Part shown: piece by piece, positions 21,514-29,319 of the stretch
Numbering within the stretch: position 1 is the first letter of the stretch
Layout of the letters: each line of letters begins with the position of its first letter
Assembly: GCA_910588935.1 (NCBI GenBank)
Contig: CAJUSM010000016.1
Span: 1 to 43,968 of the forward strand
From: an uncultured Oscillospiraceae bacterium
Lineage (GTDB): Bacteria > Bacillota > Clostridia > Oscillospirales > Acutalibacteraceae
DNA length: 43,968 nucleotides
Direction of reading: 5' to 3'
Position numbers and translations under genes: made by a program
Notes under the pieces: generated by a model
What the model saw: the letters and a program-made list of their open reading frames with translations, nothing else
Told to the model about the DNA's origin: nothing
Databases searched by the model: none

Positions 21514-22059
21514 ATGGAAATCTGCACACAGAAGTTCCGGCTTTTTCCAAGCGAGGCCCAGGCAGAGCTTATTGAGAAGACCTTTCTTTGCTGCCGTGCC
21601 CTCTGGAACAGGATGATTTCTGATGAGGAGAAACTTCGTCAAGAGATGGGAAGGCACTTTATTCCGGCGCCGGCCAGGTATAAGCGGGAAATGCCCGGGC
21701 TAAAGGAAATTGACAGCCTGGCCCTAAGCAGCCTGCACCAGAAGCTGGAAAAGGCTTTTCGAAACCATCTGTACAATCCCCATGACCACCCAAAGCCAGA
21801 GCCAATGGCAGAGGTATACTGCTACACCACCTTTTGCCAGGCTACCAAGTATGGCCCCACGGTTCGCTTTACCCAAGAGGGGCTAAAGCTGCCTAAGCTA
21901 GGAGTTGTAAAAACAGAGCCGCACCGGGAATTGCCTGGGGAGAGCTTGATTAAATCGGTGGTAATCCAAAAAGACGGGCGGGGTTACCTTTGTATATTAA
22001 CCTATGAGGCAGTGGCCGAAGCGCCGGCAGCTGCAGCAATGGAGAGATTGCCCGCATAA
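21514..22059 (+). CDS. RuvC-less TnpB/OrfB-like protein
   Basis: 181 aa. The N-terminus is the OrfB helix-turn-helix/WED start (TQKFRLFPSEAQAELIEKTFLCCRALWNRMISDE). MPGLKEIDSLALSSLHQKLEKAFRNHL follows, and then LKLPKLGVVKTEPHRELPGESLIKSVVIQKDGRGYLCILTYE, the segment that in TnpB precedes the first RuvC motif. The protein ends 15 residues later, so the nuclease domain and zinc finger are wholly absent. The frame is intact, starts one base after csrA and leads into the flagellin gene. This argues for a retained non-nuclease role rather than recent transposon debris, though a simple truncation is possible. Confidence 0.82.
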   Translation: MEICTQKFRLFPSEAQAELIEKTFLCCRALWNRMISDEEKLRQEMGRHFIPAPARYKREMPGLKEIDSLALSSLHQKLEKAFRNHLYNPHDHPKPEPMAEVYCYTTFCQATKYGPTVRFTQEGLKLPKLGVVKTEPHRELPGESLIKSVVIQKDGRGYLCILTYEAVAEAPAAAAMERLPA

Positions 22060-22063
22060 ATTT

Positions 22064-22091
22064 GCTTTCATCCGGTCCGCGGCCGGCTGAA
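22064..22091. terminator. Hairpin after the TnpB-like gene
   Basis: TTTCA-T-CCGG...CCGG-C-TGAAA, four bases past the stop codon. There is no T-run, so termination efficiency is doubtful; it may be a processing or scaffold hairpin. Confidence 0.4.
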
Positions 22092-22110
22092 ATATAGTTT
22101 CGCTGCGTCA

Positions 22111-22137
22111 AAAACCCTATGCACGTTCGGCCGACGT
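22111..22137 (+). promoter_or_regulatory. Possible sigma-28-like promoter of flagellin
   Basis: AAAA, 15 bases, GCCGACGT, a weaker match than those at 21004 and 39438 but with the same spacing. The -10 falls in the centre of an imperfect 30-base dyad (22115-22144: CCCTA-TG-CACGT-TCGGCCG-ACGTG-T-TAGGG), a possible operator. Confidence 0.5.
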
Positions 22138-22165
22138 GTTAGGGTGGCGCGCAAATCTCAGAGCC

Positions 22166-22182
22166 CTGGCGAGGAACGCCAG
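22166..22182 (+). promoter_or_regulatory. Leader hairpin with GGA loop, candidate CsrA-binding site
   Basis: Stem CTGGCG/CGCCAG closes a loop AGGAA. CsrA recognises GGA presented in hairpin loops. A second GGA is in the ribosome site (AAAGGAG, 22212-22218). Two sites, one over the Shine-Dalgarno, is the layout of the B. subtilis flagellin leader. Confidence 0.6.
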
Positions 22183-22229
22183 TGGCGAAGCTTACGCAAA
22201 CACTTTATATTAAAGGAGAAATTAAGAAT

Positions 22230-23189
22230 ATGCGTATTCAACACAACATTATGGCGATGAACGCCTACCGTAACTATAACAACAACACCACTTCCCTGTC
22301 CGGTAACCTGGAGAAGCTGAGCTCTGGCTATAAGATCAACCGCGCTGGCGACGACGCCGCTGGTCTGGCTATTTCTGAAAAGATGCGCGCTCAGATCACT
22401 GGCCTGGATGCCGCTAAGAAGAACGCCAAGGACGCCAACGGCCTGATTAAGACCGCTGAGGGCGCTCTGCAGGAAGTTCAGGACATGCTGAACCGCATGG
22501 TTTACCTGGCTGAGCAGTCTGCCAACGGCACCTATGACAATGATATTGACCGTAACGCTCTGCAGGATGAGGTTGACTCTCTGACTTCTGAAATCAACCG
22601 TATCGGCGAGACCGCCAACTTCAACGGCAAGAAGCTGCTGAACGGCGAGATGGGCAAAGACGCTGTTACTGGCAAGGGCATGCAGTTCCAGATTGGCGAC
22701 ACCGCTGCTTCTGCTGACCGTCTGCAGATGACCCAGGCTCTGGGTACTTATGCCAGCTTTGACCTGACCAAGTTCATCTCTTCTAAGAACACAGCGGCTA
22801 AGCAGAGTGGTACCGGTCAGGCTATGGGCCAGGGCGGCATTTACACCATTGACATCACCAACGCTTCCAGCGCTCTGCAGGCTGTTGCCTATCTGCGCGG
22901 TGCTACTAGTGGCGTAAATACCGCTATCCCTGCCACCAAGGGCCTGATCAACATGGTTTCTAAGTTCCGCGGCAAGCTGGGCGCTGTTTCCAACCGTCTG
23001 GACCACACCGTGAACAACCTGTCCGTCATGCAGGAGAACATTCAGGACGCCGAGTCCACCATCCGCGACACCGACGTTGCCGACGAGATGATGAAGTACA
23101 CCAAGAACAACATCCTGATCCAGTCCGCTCAGGCGATGCTGGCCCAGGCCAACTCTGTACCTCAGGGCGTTCTGCAGCTGCTCCAGTAA
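22230..23189 (+). CDS. fliC: Flagellin
   Basis: 319 aa from ATG 22230 with AAAGGAG upstream. The conserved N-terminal D0/D1 begins MRIQHNIMAMNAYRNYNNN, with LEKLSSGYKINRAGDDAAGLAISEKMR. The C-terminal D1/D0 reads RLDHTVNNLSVMQENIQDAESTIRDTDVADEMMKYTKNNILIQSAQAMLAQANS, ending in LQLLQ. The central variable domain is short (~100 residues), so this is a small flagellin. Codon choice is strongly biased (GCT, CTG, AAG, AAC), indicating very high expression. An efficient terminator follows and a modification cluster lies just downstream. Confidence 0.98.
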   Translation: MRIQHNIMAMNAYRNYNNNTTSLSGNLEKLSSGYKINRAGDDAAGLAISEKMRAQITGLDAAKKNAKDANGLIKTAEGALQEVQDMLNRMVYLAEQSANGTYDNDIDRNALQDEVDSLTSEINRIGETANFNGKKLLNGEMGKDAVTGKGMQFQIGDTAASADRLQMTQALGTYASFDLTKFISSKNTAAKQSGTGQAMGQGGIYTIDITNASSALQAVAYLRGATSGVNTAIPATKGLINMVSKFRGKLGAVSNRLDHTVNNLSVMQENIQDAESTIRDTDVADEMMKYTKNNILIQSAQAMLAQANSVPQGVLQLLQ

Positions 23190-23238
23190 TTATCGCTCTT
23201 TTCGTTCAACATTCTACACTAGAATTATACAAACGAGG

Positions 23239-23270
23239 TTGGGGCGGGCGTGTGCCCGTCCCAATTTTTC
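23239..23270 (+). terminator. Flagellin terminator
   Basis: TTGGGGCGGGC-GTGT-GCCCGTCCCAA followed by TTTTTC. Confidence 0.9.
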
Positions 23271-23309
23271 GTTTTTGGAAAGCATTTAGCTTATGAGGAA
23301 GGAACCATA

Positions 23310-25340
23310 ATGACAACAATTGAAATGGCGAGACGTTTGGCCCAGCTAGGGCAGGCAGAAAAGGCCCGAGAAGGGTTTGAACTGGCACTGCGGACCCAGG
23401 AAGAACTGAGCCCAGCGGACAAAATGGAAGCCGCGCTGTTTGTGCTGCACTTTGGCGGAGAGTACAAGATTGCCTATAGGGCCCTTTTGGAGCTAAACCA
23501 TGAGGGTGTGTATCGGGAAGAAACCGCCGGAATTATGACAGAGGCTTTTTACCAGCCCAACCAGAAGCTGCTGCGCTCTCACTATGAGAACAACTGTAAG
23601 CAGTTAAAAAAGTACAAGTATTTTTTTCGGAACGATTTTCTCCCTTTTGAGGAGCTGCCTATTCAGTTTTATCCCTTTGACGACAGGACCTATATTCCCT
23701 GCCGTAAGGGGGAGTTGGGAGAGGTGACAGACTACAGCGAGCCTGTTGTTACCCGAAACTTTTTTCGTAATTTAGAAAATCCAATCCTAGCACAGGATGT
23801 TTACTCCCAGTATGAGCTGGAATATCTGAATGACAATGTGCGGCCCAGCGAGTGGGTGGGCCGAGAGAACCATATTTACCTGCACTATACAGACTGGGCG
23901 GAGTTCTGCGCCTATCTTCAGGTAATAAACTGGCGTAAAATTTTGGCAGACGAAAAGGTGATTTTTCTAATCGGCCAAGAGGCTGCCCGGTATCCCATTG
24001 ATTTTAAAGAGGAGTATGGCATAGACTACAGCCGGTTTCCTGTAAAGCCCATTGGCCTGCGGGAAATTAACCGGCTGGTGTGGCAAACCCAGCTCTCTTA
24101 CCATAACGGCGGCGACTTTTTTAACGAGGTGCTGGATGGCCACCCCAACCTGATTTGTACCTCCAGCATTATGTATGAGACCATGGAAAAGACCATTGAT
24201 GACATTCGCTCCACTTTGGACGACGCCAAGAATTCCCGGGAAATCGTCGAGGTTTTTGATGAGGCGGACTGGGGCGACTCCAGAATGATCCAGGAGCTGT
24301 ACCGTTTGCGGGACAGGACAGACAAGGATATTCTGGTGGCCTTTTTCTGCCGGGACGCGGAGCATACCCATACCCTGGATCCGGCGGCAAGAATTGCCCC
24401 GGCCATTATGTTTCAGCCCCATTTCGGCCATGTGGCAACCAATCTGGTGGGGGACAGCCAGGGGCGGGCCATTATGACCTCTACCCAGTATGATGAGATT
24501 TGCAATTCGCCTATATTCAAAAATTTCAAATATATTAAAACCTTTACGCCTATGCGCCGGATTACTACCAGCTATGCGGCTGCCATTCGCTTTATGGCAG
24601 ACCAGCCGGAATACCTGCCCAATGGCAAGGTAGGGGTTATACGGGATGAAGTGATAGCCCGGGTGAGCTTTCGAGGCTTTATGAAGGATCCACAAGAGCG
24701 GGTGTTTAAAGACTCGGTTGTTGTACGCTTTGAGGACGCAAAGCTGAACCCAACGGCGACTTTTCACGCCTTGGCGGAGTTTTTGGATCTGCCCTATACA
24801 GACACCATGAAGTATTGCTCCTTTAACGGCGAGCGGATGGAAAAATACTCGGAAGACGGCGTTGCGGAGGGGTTTGACACAGGCGCTGTTTACCGCACCC
24901 ATGACGACTTTGCTACCGACGCGGAGCGCTGCTATATAGAGTATTTTCTGCGGGATGCATACCAGTATTATGGATATGACTTCCATTACTACAAGGGGGA
25001 GGTCATGGACGAGGACCGGGTACGGGAGCTGACAAAGGGCTTTACTGTAATAGACCACTACATGCGCAAGACCCTAAGTCTAGGTTACCAAAAGGCGGTG
25101 GAGCATAACCGCGACGAGGACAAAAAGGCGGGGCTGTCTCCAGAGTATGCGGAGACCATAGAGGAGGAAGCCCAGCGTGTGATGGAAGAGGAGATGGCAG
25201 AGGCGCAGGCAAAGCGGCTGTTTGTGGCAAATTTATTGACCGAGGGGATTACCTTGGTCAATGTGAATGGCCAGCCGCTGGCATTTACACCAATGCTTCA
25301 GTTAGACCCAGCGCTGATGGAACAGCCGCTGTACCATTGA
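23310..25340 (+). CDS. Large sulfotransferase-like protein of the flagellin-linked cluster
   Basis: 676 aa from ATG 23310 (AGGAAGG ahead). The N-terminal ~90 residues are helical and TPR-like (MARRLAQLGQAEKAREGFELALR). The middle has SYHNGGDFFNEVLDGHPNLIC (~residues 261-285), recalling the 5'-phosphosulfate loop region SGTTxLxxLLxxHP of sulfotransferases but lacking the consensus SGTT. VVVRFEDAKLNPTATFHALAEFLDLP (~470-497) matches the VRYEDLxxNPxxTLxxLxxFLGLP element well. The next two genes encode an APS kinase and a probable pAp phosphatase, which supports PAPS-dependent sulfation. The target is probably flagellin or its glycan, judged by position only. Confidence 0.62.
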   Translation: MTTIEMARRLAQLGQAEKAREGFELALRTQEELSPADKMEAALFVLHFGGEYKIAYRALLELNHEGVYREETAGIMTEAFYQPNQKLLRSHYENNCKQLKKYKYFFRNDFLPFEELPIQFYPFDDRTYIPCRKGELGEVTDYSEPVVTRNFFRNLENPILAQDVYSQYELEYLNDNVRPSEWVGRENHIYLHYTDWAEFCAYLQVINWRKILADEKVIFLIGQEAARYPIDFKEEYGIDYSRFPVKPIGLREINRLVWQTQLSYHNGGDFFNEVLDGHPNLICTSSIMYETMEKTIDDIRSTLDDAKNSREIVEVFDEADWGDSRMIQELYRLRDRTDKDILVAFFCRDAEHTHTLDPAARIAPAIMFQPHFGHVATNLVGDSQGRAIMTSTQYDEICNSPIFKNFKYIKTFTPMRRITTSYAAAIRFMADQPEYLPNGKVGVIRDEVIARVSFRGFMKDPQERVFKDSVVVRFEDAKLNPTATFHALAEFLDLPYTDTMKYCSFNGERMEKYSEDGVAEGFDTGAVYRTHDDFATDAERCYIEYFLRDAYQYYGYDFHYYKGEVMDEDRVRELTKGFTVIDHYMRKTLSLGYQKAVEHNRDEDKKAGLSPEYAETIEEEAQRVMEEEMAEAQAKRLFVANLLTEGITLVNVNGQPLAFTPMLQLDPALMEQPLYH

Positions 25341-25362
25341 TTAATTTTAGGAGGGAACCAAA

Positions 25363-25896
25363 ATGGAAGGAACAGTATACTTTTTTACGGGCCTGGCCGG
25401 TGCGGGAAAGACGACCATCGGCGGGCTCTTTTATGAGAAATTGAAAGCGGTACGGCCAGACGCGGAGTTGATTGACGGGGACCGGGTGCGCAGGGTGGAC
25501 CCAGAGGATACTGGGGTAATGGATGAGGACCGGTACACCACCGAGGCCCGGAAGGCCGGGGCGTGGGACATGTTTGCCCTTTGCCGGGACATTGCCCGAG
25601 AGGGCCGGGATGTGGTGATCTGCAGTATTTCCATGTATCAGGAAGTGCGGCGGTGGAACCGGGAGAATATCCCCAATTACCGGGAAATCTATATTAAGGT
25701 TACACACGAAACCCTGTACCGGCGGGATCAAAAGCAGCTTTACTCTACCAAGACAAAAAATGTGGTGGGCGTGGACCTGCCATGGGATGAGCCGGAGTGC
25801 CCGGATGTTGTGGTTCAGAATGATGGGGACGCGGCGCCGGAGGAGATTGTGGAAGACTTGGTCAGAACTTTTCTCATGGAGGTACCGAAAAAATGA
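25363..25896 (+). CDS. cysC: Adenylyl-sulfate kinase-like protein
   Basis: 177 aa with Walker A GLAGAGKTT, DGDRVR after strand 2 (typical of APS kinase), and a DIAREGRDVVICSISMYQEVRRWNRENIPNYREIYIKV core like other CysC proteins. The LYSTKTKNVVGVDLPWDEPECPDVVVQNDG tail is also family-typical. APS kinase phosphorylates adenosine 5'-phosphosulfate to PAPS, the sulfate donor. AGGAGG precedes the ATG. Its last bases (ATGA) overlap the PHP gene. ATP sulfurylase is not in the window. Related small kinases act on other substrates, so the assignment rests partly on the neighbours. Confidence 0.8.
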   Translation: MEGTVYFFTGLAGAGKTTIGGLFYEKLKAVRPDAELIDGDRVRRVDPEDTGVMDEDRYTTEARKAGAWDMFALCRDIAREGRDVVICSISMYQEVRRWNRENIPNYREIYIKVTHETLYRRDQKQLYSTKTKNVVGVDLPWDEPECPDVVVQNDGDAAPEEIVEDLVRTFLMEVPKK

Positions 25897-26720
25897 GCAT
25901 AGTGGATCTGCATACCCACAGCACGGCCTCAGACGGGCAGTACCCGCCGGCAGAGCTGGTGGCCCTGGCGAAGGAGCGGGGGATTGAGGTGCTGGCCCTT
26001 ACGGACCACGACAATATTGACGGCCTGGACCAAGCGGTGGAGGCCGGGACTCGGCTGGGCGTTAGGGTAATTCGGGGCGTGGAGCTGAGCGCGGACGACC
26101 ATTTGAACCTGCATATTCTTGGCTACGGCTTTCCGGCTGCAGCCCCTGGCCTGCGGGAGATGATTGTGGAGCTGAAACAGGGCCGGGGCAGGAGGAAATA
26201 TAAAATACGGGATTACTTGCGGGCCCAGGGTGTGGAGGTAGACTTGGCCCTGGTAGAGGCTTACGCAGAGGGCGGCGTGATTGGACGGCCCCATTTTGCC
26301 CAGGCCCTGATAGAGCAGGGCTATGTTGGCAGCCGCCGGGAGGCCTTTGACCGGTATTTGGACACCCCGGAGTTCCAAAAGTTTGACCGGGGAAAGCCCA
26401 GCGCGGAAAAGTGCATACGAACCATTAAGGCGGCGGGGGGCAAGGTGTCCCTGGCGCATCCCTACCAGATTGTGCTGAGCGAGGACGGGGACAAAAACCT
26501 GGAGGCGCTGATTGAAAGGCTGGCAGGCTATGGCCTGGATGCCCTGGAGTGCTTTTATCCCAAGCATAGCCCAGAGCAGCAGGCCTGTTATCTAGGCTTG
26601 GCAGAACGGTTTGGGCTGGGTGTAACCGGGGGCAGTGATTTTCATGGGGAAAAGAATAAGCCGGATCATCCGCTGGCTACATGGAATTTGGATGTATCTT
26701 GGCTCACAAATTCGCAATAG
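25893..26720 (+). CDS. PHP-domain phosphoesterase, probable 3',5'-nucleotide bisphosphate phosphatase
   Basis: 275 aa. PHP metal motifs are in order: DLHTHSTASDG, LTDHDNIDG, the GVELSADD glutamate, GRPHFAQAL, LAHPYQ and GSDFHGEKNKP. This layout is that of the YciV/TrpH branch, members of which hydrolyse the 3' phosphate of 3',5'-bisphosphonucleotides such as pAp. Coupled by a four-base overlap to the APS kinase and next to a sulfotransferase-like gene, it would remove pAp left after sulfate transfer. It could equally be a housekeeping RNase-type member; the context favours the first. Confidence 0.75.
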   Translation: MSIVDLHTHSTASDGQYPPAELVALAKERGIEVLALTDHDNIDGLDQAVEAGTRLGVRVIRGVELSADDHLNLHILGYGFPAAAPGLREMIVELKQGRGRRKYKIRDYLRAQGVEVDLALVEAYAEGGVIGRPHFAQALIEQGYVGSRREAFDRYLDTPEFQKFDRGKPSAEKCIRTIKAAGGKVSLAHPYQIVLSEDGDKNLEALIERLAGYGLDALECFYPKHSPEQQACYLGLAERFGLGVTGGSDFHGEKNKPDHPLATWNLDVSWLTNSQ

Positions 26721-26869
26721 GTTCTGCCCCCTGAATGGATGGGTATGGGTGCAGTTTGGACAGGCGGTAGAGGTGGAAACGAAGGCGCCGTGTGTTAAGA
26801 GGCCGTTCAAATTTGTTTTTTTCTCTTGAGATTGTGAGCGCAACTTGAATGAAAAGGGGATATTTTAAA
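26721..26869. other. Intergenic stretch at a base-composition switch
   Basis: No gene and no clear promoter. GC content falls here and stays low through the FkbM gene, suggesting a joining point of foreign DNA. Confidence 0.35.
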
Positions 26870-27925
26870 ATGGAAACGATACTTGACAATTATCAGAAAA
26901 TTTACTCTATGTTAGAGGATGACCTGTCAAAAGATATTTTTTTAAATCGGTTGTGCTACTTAATCTCAAATGATTTCAGGTTTATAAAAAGAATTATACC
27001 GCCTAGCCTTGTGTGCGGGGAGCATTATATCTTTTGGGACGAAGTGCTTTCAGGGATTCCAGCAACCAGTAAAATAGTCTTATATGGCGCGGGCGATTAT
27101 TCAAAAGATTATTTTCCGGAATGGAGCAAGGATAAGCGGATTATAGGTTTTTGCAGCAACAATAAAAAGAAGCAGGAGACTGGTTATCTAGGATATCCGG
27201 TTATGAGTCCTGAAGAACTATCAGTTCAGAAAGAGTATTATGTAATTGTAAGCGCGGTAAAGGAAAAGCCTAAGAGAGAGATTTTGGCGCATCTAAAGGA
27301 GATAAATTATCCTGCTGATAAAATATACAGTTTGTTTGAGAGAGAAGCGGAACAGGGACAATATTTTGACACTGACTTTATGGAGTACAGTAATCAGGAG
27401 ATCTTTATTGATGCAGGGTGCTATCATTTGGAGAATACGATTGAATTAGAAAAACGATGCAAGGTTAAAAAGGTTTACGCGTTTGAACCAGATCCAGATA
27501 ATTACCAAGTTTGTTTGGAAAGGAAAGAGCAACTTGGCATGGAGGAAGTAAAAGTTTTTCAATGTGGAACCTGGAGCGAAAAAACATGGCTTCATTTTGC
27601 TGTGCGCGGGACAGATGGCACTCATATTACTGAAAATAGGGAGGCAATTTCGATTCCAGTTGCGGCAATTGACGAAACCGTAGAGCCTGATGACAAAGTC
27701 ACATTTATAAAAATGGATGTGGAGGGCGCAGAGTTAGAATCTTTAAGAGGCTGCAAGAGGACAATAAAGAAATATAGGCCAAAGCTTGCAATTTGTATTT
27801 ATCACAGGCCAGAAGATATGATTCAAATTCCAATATATATTAAGGAATTGGTGCCAGAGTACCGGCTTTATATTCGGCACCATTCGAACTGTGCATGGGA
27901 AACAGTATTGTATGCAATGCCATAA
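26870..27925 (+). CDS. FkbM-family methyltransferase with N-terminal Rossmann domain
   Basis: 351 aa from ATG 26870; the ATG at 26849 lies inside the purine-rich AAAAGGGG site. Residues ~65-150 form a sugar-nucleotide-like Rossmann module (KIVLYGAGDYSKDYF, SNNKKKQETGYLGYPVMSPEEL, YYVIVSAV). The C-terminal half is FkbM: EIFIDAGCYHLENTIEL, VYAFEPDPDNYQVC, IPVAAIDETV, VTFIKMDVEGAELESLRGC, KLAICIYHRPEDM. FkbM enzymes O-methylate sugars or related hydroxyls. Codons are clearly AT-richer than neighbours, pointing to separate acquisition. Confidence 0.88.
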   Translation: METILDNYQKIYSMLEDDLSKDIFLNRLCYLISNDFRFIKRIIPPSLVCGEHYIFWDEVLSGIPATSKIVLYGAGDYSKDYFPEWSKDKRIIGFCSNNKKKQETGYLGYPVMSPEELSVQKEYYVIVSAVKEKPKREILAHLKEINYPADKIYSLFEREAEQGQYFDTDFMEYSNQEIFIDAGCYHLENTIELEKRCKVKKVYAFEPDPDNYQVCLERKEQLGMEEVKVFQCGTWSEKTWLHFAVRGTDGTHITENREAISIPVAAIDETVEPDDKVTFIKMDVEGAELESLRGCKRTIKKYRPKLAICIYHRPEDMIQIPIYIKELVPEYRLYIRHHSNCAWETVLYAMP

Positions 27926-27945
27926 TGGCAGAAAGGGTGAACGCT

Positions 27946-28608
27946 ATGAATTTCGAACTAACTGCCTCTATGATGTGCGCCAATTATGGCAACCTGGAGA
28001 AGGAGGTCCGCGACTTGGAGGCGGGCGGCATTGACTCCTTCCACATTGATATTATGGACGGGCGCTATGTGCCGAATTTTGCCATGTCTCTCAATGATAT
28101 GCGGTATATTGCCACGGCCACGGCCACGCCTATGGACGTGCACCTGATGGTGGAGCACCCCAACAATCACATCCAGCTTTTCCTAGAAAACCTTCGGCCT
28201 GGGGATACAGTGTACATCCACCCTGAGGCAGAGTACCATCCCTCTACTACCCTGCAGGCGGTGATTGACGGGGGGATGATTCCGGGTATTGCCATTAACC
28301 CAGGCACCTCGGTGGAGAGCGTTTTTGAGATGCTGCGGATTGTGAAAAAGGTTTTGGTGATGTCTGTGAACCCGGGGAACGCGGGGCAAATGTACCTGCC
28401 CTATGTGGGCAAAAAGATTACAAAGCTCCTGTCTATTAAGGAGGATATGGACTTTGAGGTCTACTGGGACGGGGCCTGCAGCGCGGACAAAATTTTGGAG
28501 TACGCCCCTAAGGGGGTAAAGGGCTTTGTGCTGGGCACCACCCTGCTGTTTGGCAAAGACAGGCCCTATGGGGATATTTTGGATGATATCCGCCAGCTGC
28601 GGTTTTAA
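27946..28608 (+). CDS. Ribulose-phosphate 3-epimerase family protein
   Basis: 220 aa from ATG 27946 (AAAGGGTG ahead). TIM-barrel landmarks of the Rpe/AlsE family are HIDIMDGRYVPNFAMS (metal ligands His and Asp), MDVHLMVEHP (His), SVNPGNAGQMYLPYVGKKI, and VYWDGACSADKI with the second catalytic Asp. The NAG in place of the usual PGFGGQ loop suggests an unusual pentulose or hexulose phosphate. It is three bases upstream of the cytidylyltransferase, so it likely supplies a keto-sugar phosphate to that pathway. Confidence 0.85.
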   Translation: MNFELTASMMCANYGNLEKEVRDLEAGGIDSFHIDIMDGRYVPNFAMSLNDMRYIATATATPMDVHLMVEHPNNHIQLFLENLRPGDTVYIHPEAEYHPSTTLQAVIDGGMIPGIAINPGTSVESVFEMLRIVKKVLVMSVNPGNAGQMYLPYVGKKITKLLSIKEDMDFEVYWDGACSADKILEYAPKGVKGFVLGTTLLFGKDRPYGDILDDIRQLRF

Positions 28609-28611
28609 GCC

Positions 28612-29319
28612 ATGAATATTGCCATTGTTTTATCTGGCGGGGCGGGAAGCCGGTTTGGGGGCCAGGTTCCCAAGCAATATTTAGAAATGGCCGGAAAGCC
28701 GGTGGCGGTGTATACGCTGGAGCAGTTTCAGCGGTGTGAGCGGGTGGAGCACATCCTTGTAGTAGCGGAACAGTGCTGGGAAAAGGAGCTGTTGCTTTGG
28801 CGGGGCCGGTACGGCCTGGATAAGCTGCGGGAGATTGCCCCGGCAGGCTTGGACCGGCAGCACTCCATTTTAAATGGACTGCTGGCAGCGGAGAAGTACG
28901 CGGCAGAAGAGGACACCGGTGTGATCATTCAGGACGCGGCCAGGCCGCTGACCTCCCCAGCGCTGATCGACCGCTTGATTGCGGGGCTTGCTAAGGCTCC
29001 GGCAGTGCTGCCGGTAATCCCGGTAACGGATACGGTGTATTACACTGCCAATGGCCAGCAGGTGGACGGCATACCGGACCGGGAGACCCTGCGCGCCGGC
29101 CAGGCCCCAGAGGCTTTCCGGTTTTGGGCTTATTGGGAGCTCTACAAAAATACGCCGCCAGAAAAGCGCGGCGCCATGAGCGGCAGCTGCCAGCTGCCCT
29201 ACAGCGCGGGCTGGCGGGTAAAGCTTGTTCCGGGCGAAAGGGAAAATATCAAGCTGACATACCAGGCGGACTGGAAACTGTGCGAGCTGATTCTGAAAGA
29301 AAGGCAGGGCAAGGGATGA
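28612..29319 (+). CDS. IspD/TarI-like cytidylyltransferase
   Basis: 235 aa with the CTP-binding signature LSGGAGSRFGGQVPKQYLEMAGKPV, followed by GLDRQHSILNGLLAA and IIQDAARPLTSPALID, as in IspD and TarI/BcbE-type enzymes. IspD makes CDP-methylerythritol; TarI makes CDP-ribitol. Here the flanking epimerase and zinc alcohol dehydrogenase are those expected for an alditol phosphate, so a CDP-alditol (CDP-ribitol or similar) is the better guess. It overlaps the dehydrogenase by ATGA. IspD itself cannot be ruled out from sequence alone. Confidence 0.83.
   Translation: MNIAIVLSGGAGSRFGGQVPKQYLEMAGKPVAVYTLEQFQRCERVEHILVVAEQCWEKELLLWRGRYGLDKLREIAPAGLDRQHSILNGLLAAEKYAAEEDTGVIIQDAARPLTSPALIDRLIAGLAKAPAVLPVIPVTDTVYYTANGQQVDGIPDRETLRAGQAPEAFRFWAYWELYKNTPPEKRGAMSGSCQLPYSAGWRVKLVPGERENIKLTYQADWKLCELILKERQGKG

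Noticed and set aside
21514..22059. Active TnpB nuclease
   Set aside because: No RuvC motifs or zinc finger are encoded before the stop codon or in any frame up to flagellin.
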